Source: an uncultured Alphaproteobacteria bacterium (GTDB taxonomy: Bacteria > Pseudomonadota > Alphaproteobacteria > Rhodobacterales > Rhodobacteraceae). Taken from it: a stretch of DNA of 64,000 bases. The notes beneath the pieces are model-generated. The model worked only from the letters and a program-made list of their open reading frames with translations, searched no databases and was not told where the DNA came from. How positions within the stretch are numbered: position 1 is the stretch's first letter; the number at the start of each line of letters is the position of its first letter. Of the stretch, positions 33,595 to 43,981 are shown one piece after another. The translations under genes and the position numbers were made by a program. The stretch spans positions 1 through 64,000 of the forward strand of contig CACOBR010000003.1 in the NCBI GenBank assembly GCA_902625475.1, given 5' to 3'.

Positions 33595-34773
33595 ATGAGT
33601 GAATTATATAATTTTAATTTCAATACTACACCTAATGTTCGTTTTGGTTCTAACATATTATTATCCTCTGCAGCTGAAATAAAGAAAATATTAGGGCCTA
33701 GAATACTTATAGTTACAGATCCTTTATTGTCTAGGATAGGATTATATAAACCTTTGGTAGATCAGCTTTTATCTTTTGGAGCAAAAATCAAAATTTATGA
33801 TGATGTAAAAGAAGACCCTTCAATTGAAAATTTAGAAGCAGCAATTGAAGAAGCAACAATTTTTTTAACTACTGGCATATTAGGTTTTGGAGGTGGATCT
33901 CCAATGGATGTAGCAAAGTTGACTGCTTTGTTGTTAGGGTCAAATGATAAAATAGATGAAATTTGGGGAGTCAATAATGTTGTAGGCCCAAGATTACCAC
34001 TTGCTTTAATACCTACAACTTCTGGAACAGGTTCTGAAGTAACGCCAATATCTATAATAACTTTATCAAACTATGAAAAAAAAGGTGTATCATCTAAAGT
34101 TATAATTCCAGATTTAGCTGTATTAGATTCACTTTTAACTGTTGATCTTCCATCTAAAACTACTGCTAGTACCGGAATAGACGCTATGGTTCATGCTATT
34201 GAGGCTTATACCTCTAAAAGTGCAAATAATAATCCAATCTCAAAAGCATTAGCTGAAAAAGCCCTTAATCTAATTGGGGGTTCAATTATTCAAGCCGTTC
34301 GAAATGGTAAAAATGATGAAGAATCTAGAAACAAAATGTTACTAGGTTCATTAATGGCAGGGATGTCATTTGCAAATTCACCAGTTGCTGCAGTACATGC
34401 TTTGGCCTACCCCCTTGGAGGTAAATATAAAATTACGCATGGATTATCTAATGCATTAATCTTACCTTATGTTCTTACATTTAATATGAAAGATGAAGAA
34501 ACAAAAAATTCATATCTTTATTTATCGGACATAATATTTCCTCAAATAAAGTATATTAAAAATACTCAAGATAAATCTATAGCATTCATTAATGAATTTA
34601 TAAATTTGTCAAAAAGGTTAAATTTACCTACCAAAATAAGAGAACTCGGAATTCCGAAAAAAGCATGTAGGGAAATGTCTATTGAAGCAATTAAACAAGA
34701 AAGATTGTTGATAAATAATCCACTAGGTCTTACACAAAAAGATATACAAAATATTTATGAGCAAGCTTGGTGA
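33595..34773 (+). CDS. Iron-containing alcohol dehydrogenase
   Basis: A group III metal-dependent dehydrogenase of about 392 residues. Cofactor binding is seen in LGFGGGSPMDVAKL and PTTSGTGSEVTPIS. The iron ligands are in GIDAMVHAIEAY (Asp, His) and the HALAYPLGGKYKITHGLSNA stretch (two His). I start at ATG 33595 (MSELYNFNF) rather than TTG 33559. The substrate could be a short alcohol, aldehyde or hydroxy acid; the sequence does not decide. It is 27 bases from an alpha/beta hydrolase gene, probably in one operon. Confidence 0.9.
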   Translation: MSELYNFNFNTTPNVRFGSNILLSSAAEIKKILGPRILIVTDPLLSRIGLYKPLVDQLLSFGAKIKIYDDVKEDPSIENLEAAIEEATIFLTTGILGFGGGSPMDVAKLTALLLGSNDKIDEIWGVNNVVGPRLPLALIPTTSGTGSEVTPISIITLSNYEKKGVSSKVIIPDLAVLDSLLTVDLPSKTTASTGIDAMVHAIEAYTSKSANNNPISKALAEKALNLIGGSIIQAVRNGKNDEESRNKMLLGSLMAGMSFANSPVAAVHALAYPLGGKYKITHGLSNALILPYVLTFNMKDEETKNSYLYLSDIIFPQIKYIKNTQDKSIAFINEFINLSKRLNLPTKIRELGIPKKACREMSIEAIKQERLLINNPLGLTQKDIQNIYEQAW

Positions 34774-34800
34774 TAAAAAATCTGTTTATTGATATATCCC

Positions 34801-35583
34801 ATGCTTAGCTTTACTCGCTTTTCAAATCAAAAATATAATGAATATTTAATTATAGCTCATGGTCTTTTTGGTTCAAAAAAAAATTGGACGAATACAGCTA
34901 AATTTTTAAGTGAAAATCTTAATCTTGAAGTAATAGTTGTAGATTTAAGAAATCATGGATCTTCATTTTGGTCTGATAATCATGATTATTTATCTATGGC
35001 TAGGGATTTAGTTGAATTATGTAAAAACTCTTCAAAAAAAGTAACTATACTGGGACATTCAATGGGTGGTAAAGCAGCTATGTATGCTTGTCTTTCATAC
35101 CCAGAAATTTTTGACAAATTAATTGTTGTTGATATCAGTCCTGTAAATTATTTAAATTCTGAATTTGTTAACTATATAGAAATTTTACAGAGAATTGATT
35201 TGACTAAAATTCAATCTAGAAAGGATGCAGACCTTGAGTTAGAAAGTAAGATAGTTGATAAAAATATAAGGTCATTTTTACTACAGAACCTTTTTAGAGA
35301 GGACAATAATAATTATAGTTGGTTAGTTAACTTAGATGCTTTAAAAAAAAATATACACCATATTATGTCTTTTCCTCCCATTCAAAATAGATTTCTAGGT
35401 AAGACTTTATTTATTAAAGGTCAAAACTCTAATTACATAAATGTATCCCATCATCCTGAGATCAAGAAATTTTTCCCTAATTTCAACCTGAAAAAAATTA
35501 CAAATTCAGGACATTGGCCCCATGTTGAAAAACCACATTTATTCAGAGAAGAGATTAAGATTTTTTTTCTTAAGAATGGATAA
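34801..35583 (+). CDS. Alpha/beta hydrolase, YbfF-like esterase
   Basis: About 260 residues with the alpha/beta hydrolase layout: oxyanion HGLFGSKKNW, VDLRNHGSS, the nucleophile elbow GHSMGG, and the catalytic His in SGHWPHVEKP. These match the YbfF/PldB-like esterases that cleave short acyl esters or acyl-CoA. ATG at 34801 is preferred to the in-frame TTG at 34789. It ends three bases before the thiolase gene, which runs the other way. Confidence 0.87.
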   Translation: MLSFTRFSNQKYNEYLIIAHGLFGSKKNWTNTAKFLSENLNLEVIVVDLRNHGSSFWSDNHDYLSMARDLVELCKNSSKKVTILGHSMGGKAAMYACLSYPEIFDKLIVVDISPVNYLNSEFVNYIEILQRIDLTKIQSRKDADLELESKIVDKNIRSFLLQNLFREDNNNYSWLVNLDALKKNIHHIMSFPPIQNRFLGKTLFIKGQNSNYINVSHHPEIKKFFPNFNLKKITNSGHWPHVEKPHLFREEIKIFFLKNG

Positions 35584-35586
35584 AAT

Positions 35587-36753
35587 TCAAACTTTTTCAA
35601 TTGCTAAAGCTATACCTTGTCCGCCTCCAATGCACATTGTTATTAAACCTAAAGTACCATCAATTCTTTCTAATTCATGTAAGGCTTTAATTGTCAAGAT
35701 TGCTCCAGTTGCTCCAATAGGATGTCCCAATGCAATTGCTCCTCCATTTGGATTAACTTTTTCATAGTTTAGGTTCAATTCTTTAGAAACAGCACACGCT
35801 TGAGCAGCAAATGCTTCATTGCTTTCAATAACATCAAAATCTTTTTCAGATAAGCCAGTTCTATCCAAAAGTTTTTTAACAGCTATTATAGGGCCTATTC
35901 CCATTACCTCAGGTCTTACGCCTGAATGTGAATATCCTAATATTTTTGCCTTAACTTTTAATCCGTTTGATTTAGCAGCTGCGGCGGTACTAAGAACTAA
36001 TGCAGCAGCTCCATCGTTTAAACCAGACGAGTTACCTGCAGTTACTGTTCCATTTTCCATAAAAACTGAATTTAAGCCTTTAAGACTTTCTGCATCTGTT
36101 TCTTTTGGGTGCTCATCAACGTTAAATATATTTTTTCTGACTTTAATATCTACGATTTGATTTTTAAAATAACCCTTTTCTAATGCATTTGAGGCTCTTA
36201 ATTGACTTTCTAAAGAAAAGCTATCTTGATCTTCTCTTGAAATTCCATATTCGCTAGCAACATTTTCTGCAGTAACTCCCATATGACCTGTACCAAATGG
36301 ACAATTTAATGCTCCGAGCATCATATCTTCTACAGTAGTGTCACCCATTCTTTTACCCCACCTGTTAGATTTTAAAATGTGGGGTGAATTACTCATATTT
36401 TCTGAACCACCTGCTAGACCAAAATTAGAATCACCTAATGTTAAACTTTGTATGACAGATACGATTGCTTGTAATCCAGATCCACACAAACGGTTCACAT
36501 TCATAGCAGCAACGCTCTTTGGTAAACCTGAATTTAACGCTACAACTCTAGAAAGATACATATCTTTAGGTTCTGTATTAATAACATGACCAAAAGCAAC
36601 TTGACCAACTTCATTTTTATCAACCTCTGAAATTTCAAGTGCTTTTTTTGAAACCACTGTTCCAAGTTCAATTGGTGAAACTGATTTAAGTGATCCTCCA
36701 AAACTACCAATTGCTGTTCTGGATCCGGATAATATAACAACTTCTTCTTGCAT
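35587..36753 (-). CDS. Acetyl-CoA acetyltransferase (thiolase)
   Basis: Thiolase of about 388 residues. The acyl-accepting Cys is in VNRLCGSGLQA, with GHPIGATGA and the second catalytic Cys in MCIGGGQG near the C-terminus. This is the biosynthetic/PHB type that makes or cleaves acetoacetyl-CoA. ATG at 36753 has GAGGA upstream; ATG at 36771 adds six residues and lacks one. No phaB or other partner gene is adjacent. Confidence 0.93.
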   Translation of the reverse strand: MQEEVVILSGSRTAIGSFGGSLKSVSPIELGTVVSKKALEISEVDKNEVGQVAFGHVINTEPKDMYLSRVVALNSGLPKSVAAMNVNRLCGSGLQAIVSVIQSLTLGDSNFGLAGGSENMSNSPHILKSNRWGKRMGDTTVEDMMLGALNCPFGTGHMGVTAENVASEYGISREDQDSFSLESQLRASNALEKGYFKNQIVDIKVRKNIFNVDEHPKETDAESLKGLNSVFMENGTVTAGNSSGLNDGAAALVLSTAAAAKSNGLKVKAKILGYSHSGVRPEVMGIGPIIAVKKLLDRTGLSEKDFDVIESNEAFAAQACAVSKELNLNYEKVNPNGGAIALGHPIGATGAILTIKALHELERIDGTLGLITMCIGGGQGIALAIEKV

Positions 36754-36884
36754 AAAAAATTTGTTCCTCATAATTTAAAACTTGAGTATTATAGCAATAT
36801 ATTTATTAAGTTTTAATAACTATATTATTTAAATAATATTAATTAATTTAAGTTTAGACAAATAATAAATTTTTAAATAATAGA

Positions 36885-37742
36885 ATGCCAAGATTAGTTT
36901 ATTTAAACGGAAAATTTCTTCCTGACATAGAGGCACATATATCAATCTTTGACAGGGGATTTTTATTTAGTGACGCAGTTTATGAGGTAACAGCAGTTAT
37001 TGATAAAAAATTAGTCTCTTGGGAAGGACATTTAAATAGACTGAGGTATAGTTTAAAAGAATTAAATATCGATTTTACAAAAACAAATGATGAACTTTTA
37101 TTTATCCATAGAAAACTTATTGAACAGAACAATATCACTGAGGGTTTAGTTTATTTACAAATATCCAGGGGTAGAGCTGAGCGTGATTTTGCATTTCCAA
37201 TTTCAGAAGTAGAACCAACTATCGTTCTTTTCACACAACAAAAAAAAATAATTAATAATCAAAAATTATTTTGTGGTGCTAAAGTTATTTCCTGCCCTGA
37301 TCTTAGGTGGGGAAGAGCAGATATAAAAACTGTTCAATTACTTTATGCTTCAATGATGAAACAAAAAGCACTAGATAAAGGAAAAGATGACGTCTGGTTC
37401 GTAAAAAATAATTTTGTCACTGAAGGAAGTTCTAACAATACTTTTATATTATCAAAAAATGGGACACTTATTACAAATTCTCTTTCTCCTCAGATCCTTC
37501 CTGGTATTACAAGAAAATCAATTTTAGAATATTCCAAAAATGCCAATTTTGTTGTTAAAGAAAAACCATTTACCATTGAAGATATAAAAGATGCAAGAGA
37601 AGCTTTTTCTTGTTCATCCACTACTTTTATAATGCCAGTAGTTGAAATTGATGACTGCAAGATTGGTGATGGATCTCCAGGAAAGCATACCTTAGGGTTG
37701 CGTCAATTATATATTAATAATGTAAAAAAAGAATTAGTCTGA
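36885..37742 (+). CDS. Class IV aminotransferase, probable D-amino-acid transaminase
   Basis: A 285-residue PLP fold type IV enzyme. The N-terminus VYLNGKFLPDIEAHISIFDRGFLFSDAVYEV matches D-amino-acid transaminases, which make D-glutamate or D-alanine. The PLP lysine is expected in DIKTVQLLYASMMKQKAL. VTEGSSNNTFILSKNGTLIT and PGITRKSILE are family motifs. A branched-chain or aminodeoxychorismate lyase role cannot be excluded. It overlaps the convergent DUF1244 gene by nine bases. Confidence 0.85.
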   Translation: MPRLVYLNGKFLPDIEAHISIFDRGFLFSDAVYEVTAVIDKKLVSWEGHLNRLRYSLKELNIDFTKTNDELLFIHRKLIEQNNITEGLVYLQISRGRAERDFAFPISEVEPTIVLFTQQKKIINNQKLFCGAKVISCPDLRWGRADIKTVQLLYASMMKQKALDKGKDDVWFVKNNFVTEGSSNNTFILSKNGTLITNSLSPQILPGITRKSILEYSKNANFVVKEKPFTIEDIKDAREAFSCSSTTFIMPVVEIDDCKIGDGSPGKHTLGLRQLYINNVKKELV

Positions 37743-38036
37743 ATTTTCTTTTTCATTTTTTTTCATTACTTTTTCTATATAATGTGAATTCCTTTTTAGT
37801 TGAAATTTACCTTTCCACTTTTCATAAGGCATACCATAAATCAACTCTCTTGCATCATCTTTATCTATACTGAGACCTTGTTTTTTTGCCTCCTCGCTAT
37901 ACCATCTAGATAAACAATTTCTACAAAATCCAGCAAGATCCATTAGATCCAAATTCTGAACATCGGTTCTATTTGAAAGATGATTAAGTAGCCTTCTAAA
38001 GGTTGCTGCTTCTAATGATTCATTATTTTTTTTCAT
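37734..38036 (-). CDS. DUF1244 domain protein
   Basis: A 100-residue protein matching DUF1244: EAATFRRLLNHLSNRTDVQNLDLMDLAGFCRNCLSRWY, then DARELIYGMPYEKWK. The two close cysteines (CRNC) are conserved in the family and may bind metal. The function is not established. It is common in Alphaproteobacteria. The Lys/Glu-rich C-terminus overlaps the class IV aminotransferase gene. Confidence 0.9.
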   Translation of the reverse strand: MKKNNESLEAATFRRLLNHLSNRTDVQNLDLMDLAGFCRNCLSRWYSEEAKKQGLSIDKDDARELIYGMPYEKWKGKFQLKRNSHYIEKVMKKNEKENSD

Positions 38037-38221
38037 TTAAAAGTCTCATAGATTTTTATTTTACAAGCTGTTACTATATATCTCAACAAAGATATATGCA
38101 TAATTAGATGCCAATTTATCACAACATTTGGCTTTATGTATCATAAATTATAAAATTGTTAATTAAAAAAAAAATTCAACTATTCTCCAAAACAGAGTAG
38201 TCAAAAATGGATTAAAACTCA

Positions 38222-39679
38222 ATGGCTAAAGGCTTAAGAAGAAACAGAAATGTCAAAATTGTTGCAACATTAGGACCTTCATCCAGTACTGAAGAGATGG
38301 TATCTAGATTATTTGAAGAAGGTGTAGATGTTTTTCGTTTAAACCTTAGTCATGGTTTACACGACGAAATAAAAAAAAGACATGAAATTATAAGAAAAGT
38401 TGAAAATAAATTTAGAAGACCAATTTGTATATTGGCAGATCTACAAGGTCCAAAATTAAGATGTGGAGATTTTAAAGATAAGCAAGCTGAACTTGTTGCT
38501 GGGCAAACATTTGTTTTTGATAAAGAAAGAGCTCTTGGAAATTCTAAAAGAGTTTACCTTCCTGAATTTGAAGTTTTTAAGAGTTTAAAAAAGGATTCAA
38601 AAGTTCTTGTAAATGACGGCAAAATAAAACTTGTTGTCAAAGAAGTTAGTGAAAATTTTGTAAGTACACAAGTATTAGTCGGTGGTATCATCTCAGATAA
38701 AAAAGGGATAAATGTACCAGACCAACTTTTACCGTTATCTGCACTTTCAAAAAAAGATTTAAGTGATTTAGAATTTGTATGTAACCTTGGAATAGAATGG
38801 TTAGGATTGTCCTTTGTACAAAGAGCACAAGATATTAAAGAAGCAAAAAAAATTGTTCGTGGAAGAGCAGCAATTTTATCAAAGATTGAAAAACCTTCTG
38901 CAGTTGATGCATTTGATGAGATTTTACAAGAAACTGATGCAGTTATGATTGCTCGTGGAGATTTGGGAGTGGAACTTCCAATTGAAACTCTCCCGCCCAT
39001 TCAAAAAAGATTAGTAAGGCAATGTAGAGATTCTGGAAAACCAGTTATTGTAGCCACTCAGATGATGGAAAGTATGATAAATTCACCAGTACCAACAAGA
39101 GCTGAAGTTTCTGATGTTGCTCAAGCAATTTATGAAGGTGCAGATGCAGTTATGCTCTCTGCAGAAAGTGCCGTTGGTAATTATCCAATTGAAGCAGTAA
39201 GAACAATGAATAGCATAGCTACTGAAGTAGAAAAAGAAAAAACATATCGACAATTAATTGAGTCCTCCAGAACTCCACTTAAAGGAGATGTGTCTGATGC
39301 TATTACAGTGGCTGCAAGAGAGGTTGCTGAAACTACTAATGTAAAAGTAATTTGTTGCTTCACTGAGACAGGTACAACAGCTTCACTCACTTCCAGAGAG
39401 CGACCCAAAGTACCTATAATTGCACTAACACCTAAAATTACAATAGCCAGAAGGCTAACTTTAAATTGGGGGTTGCACTGTATAGTCACAGAAGAACTTG
39501 AAAGATTCAAAATGGCAGTTGTTAATGCAGCAAAAGCTGCAAGAATGTACGGGTTTGCTAATAATGACGATAAAATAATTGTAATAGCGGGCGTTCCTTT
39601 TAATGTGTCTGGAACAACGAATATACTTAGGGTTGCACCAGCTGACGAAAAAAAAATATTTGAAGGAGAAAGTACTTAA
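38222..39679 (+). CDS. pyk: Pyruvate kinase
   Basis: Final step of glycolysis. The 485 residues contain RRNRNVKIVATLGPSS, FRLNLSHG, the active-site ILSKIEKPSAVDAFDEIL and MIARGDLGVELP, and VATQMMESMINSP. The C-terminal allosteric domain is present. A 185-base spacer to DUF1244 upstream holds no recognisable RNA gene and no convincing promoter. Confidence 0.97.
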   Translation: MAKGLRRNRNVKIVATLGPSSSTEEMVSRLFEEGVDVFRLNLSHGLHDEIKKRHEIIRKVENKFRRPICILADLQGPKLRCGDFKDKQAELVAGQTFVFDKERALGNSKRVYLPEFEVFKSLKKDSKVLVNDGKIKLVVKEVSENFVSTQVLVGGIISDKKGINVPDQLLPLSALSKKDLSDLEFVCNLGIEWLGLSFVQRAQDIKEAKKIVRGRAAILSKIEKPSAVDAFDEILQETDAVMIARGDLGVELPIETLPPIQKRLVRQCRDSGKPVIVATQMMESMINSPVPTRAEVSDVAQAIYEGADAVMLSAESAVGNYPIEAVRTMNSIATEVEKEKTYRQLIESSRTPLKGDVSDAITVAAREVAETTNVKVICCFTETGTTASLTSRERPKVPIIALTPKITIARRLTLNWGLHCIVTEELERFKMAVVNAAKAARMYGFANNDDKIIVIAGVPFNVSGTTNILRVAPADEKKIFEGEST

Positions 39680-39773
39680 GTTTTAAATTAATAATAATAT
39701 TTCTTAAACTTTTTATCTTGCAAATTTTTTTAATAAATACTAATACATAAAAAATATTTAACATGGTGATTGC

Positions 39774-39974
39774 ATGCCAAAAATGAAAACTAAATCTGGT
39801 GCTAAAAAAAGGTTTAAGCCAACATCTTCAGGCATGTTGAAAGCTGGTCAGGCTGGTAAAAGGCATGGTATGATAAAGCGTTCAAAAAAATTTATAAGAA
39901 ATGCACGTGGCACGACTACTCTTTCAAAAGCTGATGAAGGAATTGTTAAAACCTACATGCCATATGCAAGATAA
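39774..39974 (+). CDS. rpmI: 50S ribosomal protein L35
   Basis: A 66-residue, strongly basic protein with the L35 signature [20 protein letters not shown] and a conserved [12 protein letters not shown] region. It is paired with rplT ten bases downstream. In many bacteria infC precedes this pair; here pyk is upstream instead. Confidence 0.97.
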   Translation: MPKMKTKSGAKKRFKPTSSGMLKAGQAGKRHGMIKRSKKFIRNARGTTTLSKADEGIVKTYMPYAR

Positions 39975-39984
39975 AGGATAACAA

Positions 39985-40347
39985 ATGTCACGAGTAAGAC
40001 CAGGTCCCGTAACAAAATCTAGACATAAAAAAGTTCTCAAAGCTGCTAAAGGTTACTATGGAGCAAGGAGTCGAACTTTTAAAACTGCAGCTCAAGCAGT
40101 AGATAAAGCACTTCAATATGCGACAAGGGATAGAAGAGTAAAGAAGAGGACTTTTAGATCGCTATGGATTCAAAGAATCAATGCAGCTGTTAGGGAATTA
40201 GAACCTAGTTTTAACTACAATAAATTTATATACGGTTTGTCAAAAGCGAATGTGTTAGTTGATAGAAAGATCCTATCTGAATTAGCAGTACATGAACCAG
40301 AAGCTTTTAAAAAAATTTTTGAAATTGCAAAATCAGAAATAGTATAG
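39985..40347 (+). CDS. rplT: 50S ribosomal protein L20
   Basis: A 120-residue protein with the signature [30 protein letters not shown] and [27 protein letters not shown]20 is essential for early 50S assembly and autoregulates in several bacteria. It follows rpmI and lies 88 bases before pheS. Confidence 0.97.
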   Translation: MSRVRPGPVTKSRHKKVLKAAKGYYGARSRTFKTAAQAVDKALQYATRDRRVKKRTFRSLWIQRINAAVRELEPSFNYNKFIYGLSKANVLVDRKILSELAVHEPEAFKKIFEIAKSEIV

Positions 40348-40435
40348 ATTATCTTATAAAAATGTAGGCAAGATTACTGATATGAGTTTATAATTTGTAT
40401 CGTACGTCTTTTAAATTAAATGTGTTGGGGCTCAG

Positions 40436-41515
40436 ATGAGTGACATAAAGCAAACAGAAGACATTTTTTTAAAACTTATAGCGTCTACAAAAAATATTAA
40501 TGATCTTGAAGCAATTAGAATTAAAGCTTTGGGAAAAAAAGGTGAAGTAACAAAACTTATGAAAACAATAAGTTTGATGGAAGAAGAAGAAAGAAGAACA
40601 AAAGCTCCTTTACTTAATGCTCTTAAAGATAAAATAATTGAAAATATTGAAAAAAAGAAGTTATCTATTAACACAGATATTTTAAATGAAAAGATTTCTA
40701 CGGAGTGGTTAGATATATCAAGACCATCGAGATCACGGCATAAAGGAAAAATACACCCTATAAGTCAAGTAACAGAAGAGATTGTAGAAATTTTTTCAGA
40801 TCTTGGTTTTTCTATTGCAGAAGGACCTCAAATAGAAAGCGATTGGTATAATTTTGACGCATTAAATATTCCTCCAGAGCATCCAGCCAGACAAGAGTTT
40901 GATACTTTCTATGTAGAAAAATCAAAAAATAAAATTGGTGAACCTAATGTCCTTAGAACCCATACTAGTCCAGTACAGATTAGGCATATGGAAAAAAATA
41001 ATGGTGTTCCATGTAGAATAATAGTTCCAGGAAAAGTTTTTCGTTCTGACTATGATCAAACACATACCCCCATGTTCAATCAACTAGAGGGTCTGGCTAT
41101 TGATAAAGATATAAATATGGGACATTTAAAATGGACTTTAGAAGAATTTTGCCGAGTTTTTTTTGATATTGATGATGTGGTATTAAGATTTAGATCAAGT
41201 CATTTTCCTTTCACTGAACCTAGTGCAGAAGTTGATATAAAATGTTCATGGGATGACGGTTTGCTAAAATTAGGTCAAGGTGAAAGTTGGTTAGAAATTT
41301 TAGGATCGGGAATGGTTCATCCAAATGTACTAATGGCCTGTAATGTTGATCCATTAGTTTATCAAGGTTTTGCATTTGGTATGGGGATAGATAGGTTGGC
41401 AATGCTCAAATATGGTATACCAGATTTAAGATCTTTTTTTGATAGTGATATTCGTTGGTTAGATCATTATGGTTTCGACCCTTTACACAAACCCTCTATT
41501 CATAACGGATTATAA
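40436..41515 (+). CDS. pheS: Phenylalanyl-tRNA synthetase alpha subunit
   Basis: Catalytic subunit of the alpha2-beta2 enzyme. The N-terminal coiled coil is followed by the class II core: [33 protein letters not shown], motif 2 [18 protein letters not shown] and motif 3 [14 protein letters not shown]. 359 residues. pheT starts 33 bases later. The rplT-pheS spacer shows no pheM-like leader peptide or T-box. Confidence 0.97.
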   Translation: MSDIKQTEDIFLKLIASTKNINDLEAIRIKALGKKGEVTKLMKTISLMEEEERRTKAPLLNALKDKIIENIEKKKLSINTDILNEKISTEWLDISRPSRSRHKGKIHPISQVTEEIVEIFSDLGFSIAEGPQIESDWYNFDALNIPPEHPARQEFDTFYVEKSKNKIGEPNVLRTHTSPVQIRHMEKNNGVPCRIIVPGKVFRSDYDQTHTPMFNQLEGLAIDKDINMGHLKWTLEEFCRVFFDIDDVVLRFRSSHFPFTEPSAEVDIKCSWDDGLLKLGQGESWLEILGSGMVHPNVLMACNVDPLVYQGFAFGMGIDRLAMLKYGIPDLRSFFDSDIRWLDHYGFDPLHKPSIHNGL

Positions 41516-41548
41516 GGTCTTTAAAATAATTCATGGGTGTCTTTGATT

Positions 41549-43969
41549 ATGAAATTTTCAATTAGTTGGTTAAAAACATACCTACAATATAATGAAAACA
41601 TTGATGTTGTTTTAGATTGTCTAAATGATCTTGGTTTAGAAGTAGAAAGTGCTGAGGACCCAACCAATGTTTATAGAAATTTTATAGTTGGAAGAATTGA
41701 TAAAGTCGAAAAACATCCAAATGCTGATAAGCTTAAAGTGTGCAAAGTTTTCTTAGGAAAAGATACCAAAGATATAGTTTGTGGCGCTAATAATGTAGAA
41801 ACAGGTATGGGTGTTGTAGTAGCCCTACCTGGTACTTATGTGCCAGGCTTAGGTAATAAGATTTCGATAGGAAAAATACGTGGAGTTGAAAGCCACGGTA
41901 TGATGTGCTCAGAATTAGAATTAAACTTATCTGATGAACATGATGGGATAATAAGTTTAAAAAACCCAAAAGTTGGTGCAAATTTCAGTGAATGGTTAAG
42001 TTCTAATGACCCTGATAAAATAGATCCTGTTATTGAAATTGGTATAACTCCAAATAGACCAGATGCACTTGGTGTTTATGGAATTGCTAGAGATTTATAT
42101 GCTAAGGGTTTAGGAAAATTAATTCCAAGAAAAATTGGAGATATTTATTCAACCTTTGATAGTCCAGTTGATGTAGTACTTGACAACAGTGTTTCAAAAA
42201 AAGATTGTCCCTATTTTTTAGGAAGATATATCAAAGGAATTAATAATAGTTCATCACCTGATTGGCTTCAAAATAGACTTATAAAGATTGGCCTTCGACC
42301 TATATCCGGTTTAGTTGACTTAACTAATTTCTTGACTTTTGATAGTGCTAGGCCTTTGCATGCATTTGATGCTGATAGGTTAGAAGGAGATCTAGTCGTA
42401 AGGAAAGCAAAGAATGGTGAAGAATTAAAAGCACTTGATGGAAACGTTTATAAACTTGACGATACAATGACCGTAATTGCAGATTCAAAATGTGTACAAG
42501 CAATTGGAGGTATTATTGGAGGAGAAAACAGTGGTTGTTCTGAAAGTACTAAAAATATTTTTATAGAATCAGCTTACTTTGACCCTATATCAACAGCCAA
42601 GACAGGTAGAAAATTAGGCTTAATTACCGATGCAAGGTATAGATTTGAAAGGGGCATTGATCCTTCATTTACCAAAGCTGGATTAGAATATTATACAAAG
42701 TTAGCATTAGATTTATTTGGGGGTGAACCATCAAACTTAGTTATTTCTGGTAAAAACCCACATATTCCTAAAAAATTCAAAATAGACCATGCTAAAGTAG
42801 AAAAAATAACGGGGATTAAAATAAAAATTGAAAAGCAAATTGATATTTTATCAAAGTTAGGGTTTACAGTTGAAAATAAAAATAGATGTTTAACGGTGCA
42901 TGTACCCAGTTGGCGTCCTGACGTTACTGGTGAGATTGATTTAGTAGAGGAAGTAATAAGAGTAACTTCTCTTAATAAATTAAATTCCACACCATTACCA
43001 CGTAATGATTTTGGCGTTTCAGTTAACAAAATTAATAAAAGTCAAAGAAATATTAGTAAAATAAGACGTTTCTTGGCATCAAATGGGTTAAAAGAGACCA
43101 TTAATTACAGTTTCATTGATAAAGAGAGTGCAGAAATTTTTTGTGATGATAAAGATTTAGTCATGCTTTCTAATTCAATAAGTAAAGAAATGACAAATCT
43201 AAGGCCATCTTTAATTCCTGGATTACTTGATGTTGTGAAAAAAAATCAAGCTCGAGGATTAAACGATATTGCTATCTTTGAAATCGGTCAAATTTTTTAT
43301 GGATCAGAACCTGGAGAAGAAACATTAGAATTAAGTGGTGTGTTTACTGGTTATAGTAATGATAGGAATGCTTTTCAGGATAGACGTAGTTATGATATTT
43401 ATGATGCCAAATTTTGTATAGAAGAGTCGCTTAAGACTGCAGGCATTAATTTAGATAGTCTATTTCTAGATAGGGAAGTTCCAAGCTACTTTCATCCACA
43501 CAAATCTGCATTTATAAAACTAGGGAAGTTTAAAAAATTAGCAATTTTTGGAGAATTAAATCCAATCATATCAAATAAATATGGGTTAAAAAATCACCCT
43601 GTCATTTTTTCAATATTCCTAGAAAAGGTAACTGAAAATAAAAATAAGTCAAAAAATGTTAAATTCATTAACTCACCTTATCCATCTGTCATTCGCGATT
43701 TTGCATTTGTTGTTGATAAAAAAACAGAAGCTATTAAAATTATTAAAATTATTAAAAATATCAATAGAGAATTAATAACAGGAATTAAACTTTTTGATGT
43801 GTTTGATGGACAAAAAGCTCATGATCAAATTGGTGCTAATAAAAAATCTTTGGCATTTGAAGTAACAATTCAATCAAATGAAAGAACCTTAAAAGAAATT
43901 GAAATTGAAGATTTATCTCATAAAATTATTACTAATGTCACTGAACAAACAGGTGGCAATTTACGTTAG
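41549..43969 (+). CDS. pheT: Phenylalanyl-tRNA synthetase beta subunit
   Basis: The large editing and tRNA-binding subunit, 806 residues. ATG at 41549 gives the standard MKFSISWLKTYL; an upstream in-frame GTG at 41537 is not needed. The EMAP-type OB domain (VEKHPNADKLKVCKV) is near residue 50. The B3/B4 editing domains, B5 and the C-terminal ferredoxin-like anticodon domain (SPYPSVIRDFAFVVD) follow in order. It ends 12 bases before the convergent greA stop. Confidence 0.97.
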   Translation: MKFSISWLKTYLQYNENIDVVLDCLNDLGLEVESAEDPTNVYRNFIVGRIDKVEKHPNADKLKVCKVFLGKDTKDIVCGANNVETGMGVVVALPGTYVPGLGNKISIGKIRGVESHGMMCSELELNLSDEHDGIISLKNPKVGANFSEWLSSNDPDKIDPVIEIGITPNRPDALGVYGIARDLYAKGLGKLIPRKIGDIYSTFDSPVDVVLDNSVSKKDCPYFLGRYIKGINNSSSPDWLQNRLIKIGLRPISGLVDLTNFLTFDSARPLHAFDADRLEGDLVVRKAKNGEELKALDGNVYKLDDTMTVIADSKCVQAIGGIIGGENSGCSESTKNIFIESAYFDPISTAKTGRKLGLITDARYRFERGIDPSFTKAGLEYYTKLALDLFGGEPSNLVISGKNPHIPKKFKIDHAKVEKITGIKIKIEKQIDILSKLGFTVENKNRCLTVHVPSWRPDVTGEIDLVEEVIRVTSLNKLNSTPLPRNDFGVSVNKINKSQRNISKIRRFLASNGLKETINYSFIDKESAEIFCDDKDLVMLSNSISKEMTNLRPSLIPGLLDVVKKNQARGLNDIAIFEIGQIFYGSEPGEETLELSGVFTGYSNDRNAFQDRRSYDIYDAKFCIEESLKTAGINLDSLFLDREVPSYFHPHKSAFIKLGKFKKLAIFGELNPIISNKYGLKNHPVIFSIFLEKVTENKNKSKNVKFINSPYPSVIRDFAFVVDKKTEAIKIIKIIKNINRELITGIKLFDVFDGQKAHDQIGANKKSLAFEVTIQSNERTLKEIEIEDLSHKIITNVTEQTGGNLR

Positions 43970-43981
43970 TAGTATAGTATT

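Noticed and set aside
38037-38221. Small RNA or promoter in the DUF1244-pyk spacer
   Set aside because: TTTACA and TATATA elements are present but spaced wrongly; the DNA is too AT-rich to support a call.
40348-40435. pheM-like leader peptide or T-box before pheS
   Set aside because: No short open frame rich in Phe codons and no T-box features were found in the spacer.
43733-43759. Three tandem nine-base repeats inside pheT
   Set aside because: They encode an Ile-Lys-rich stretch in a conserved domain and fit AT-rich low-complexity coding sequence, not a mobile or regulatory repeat.
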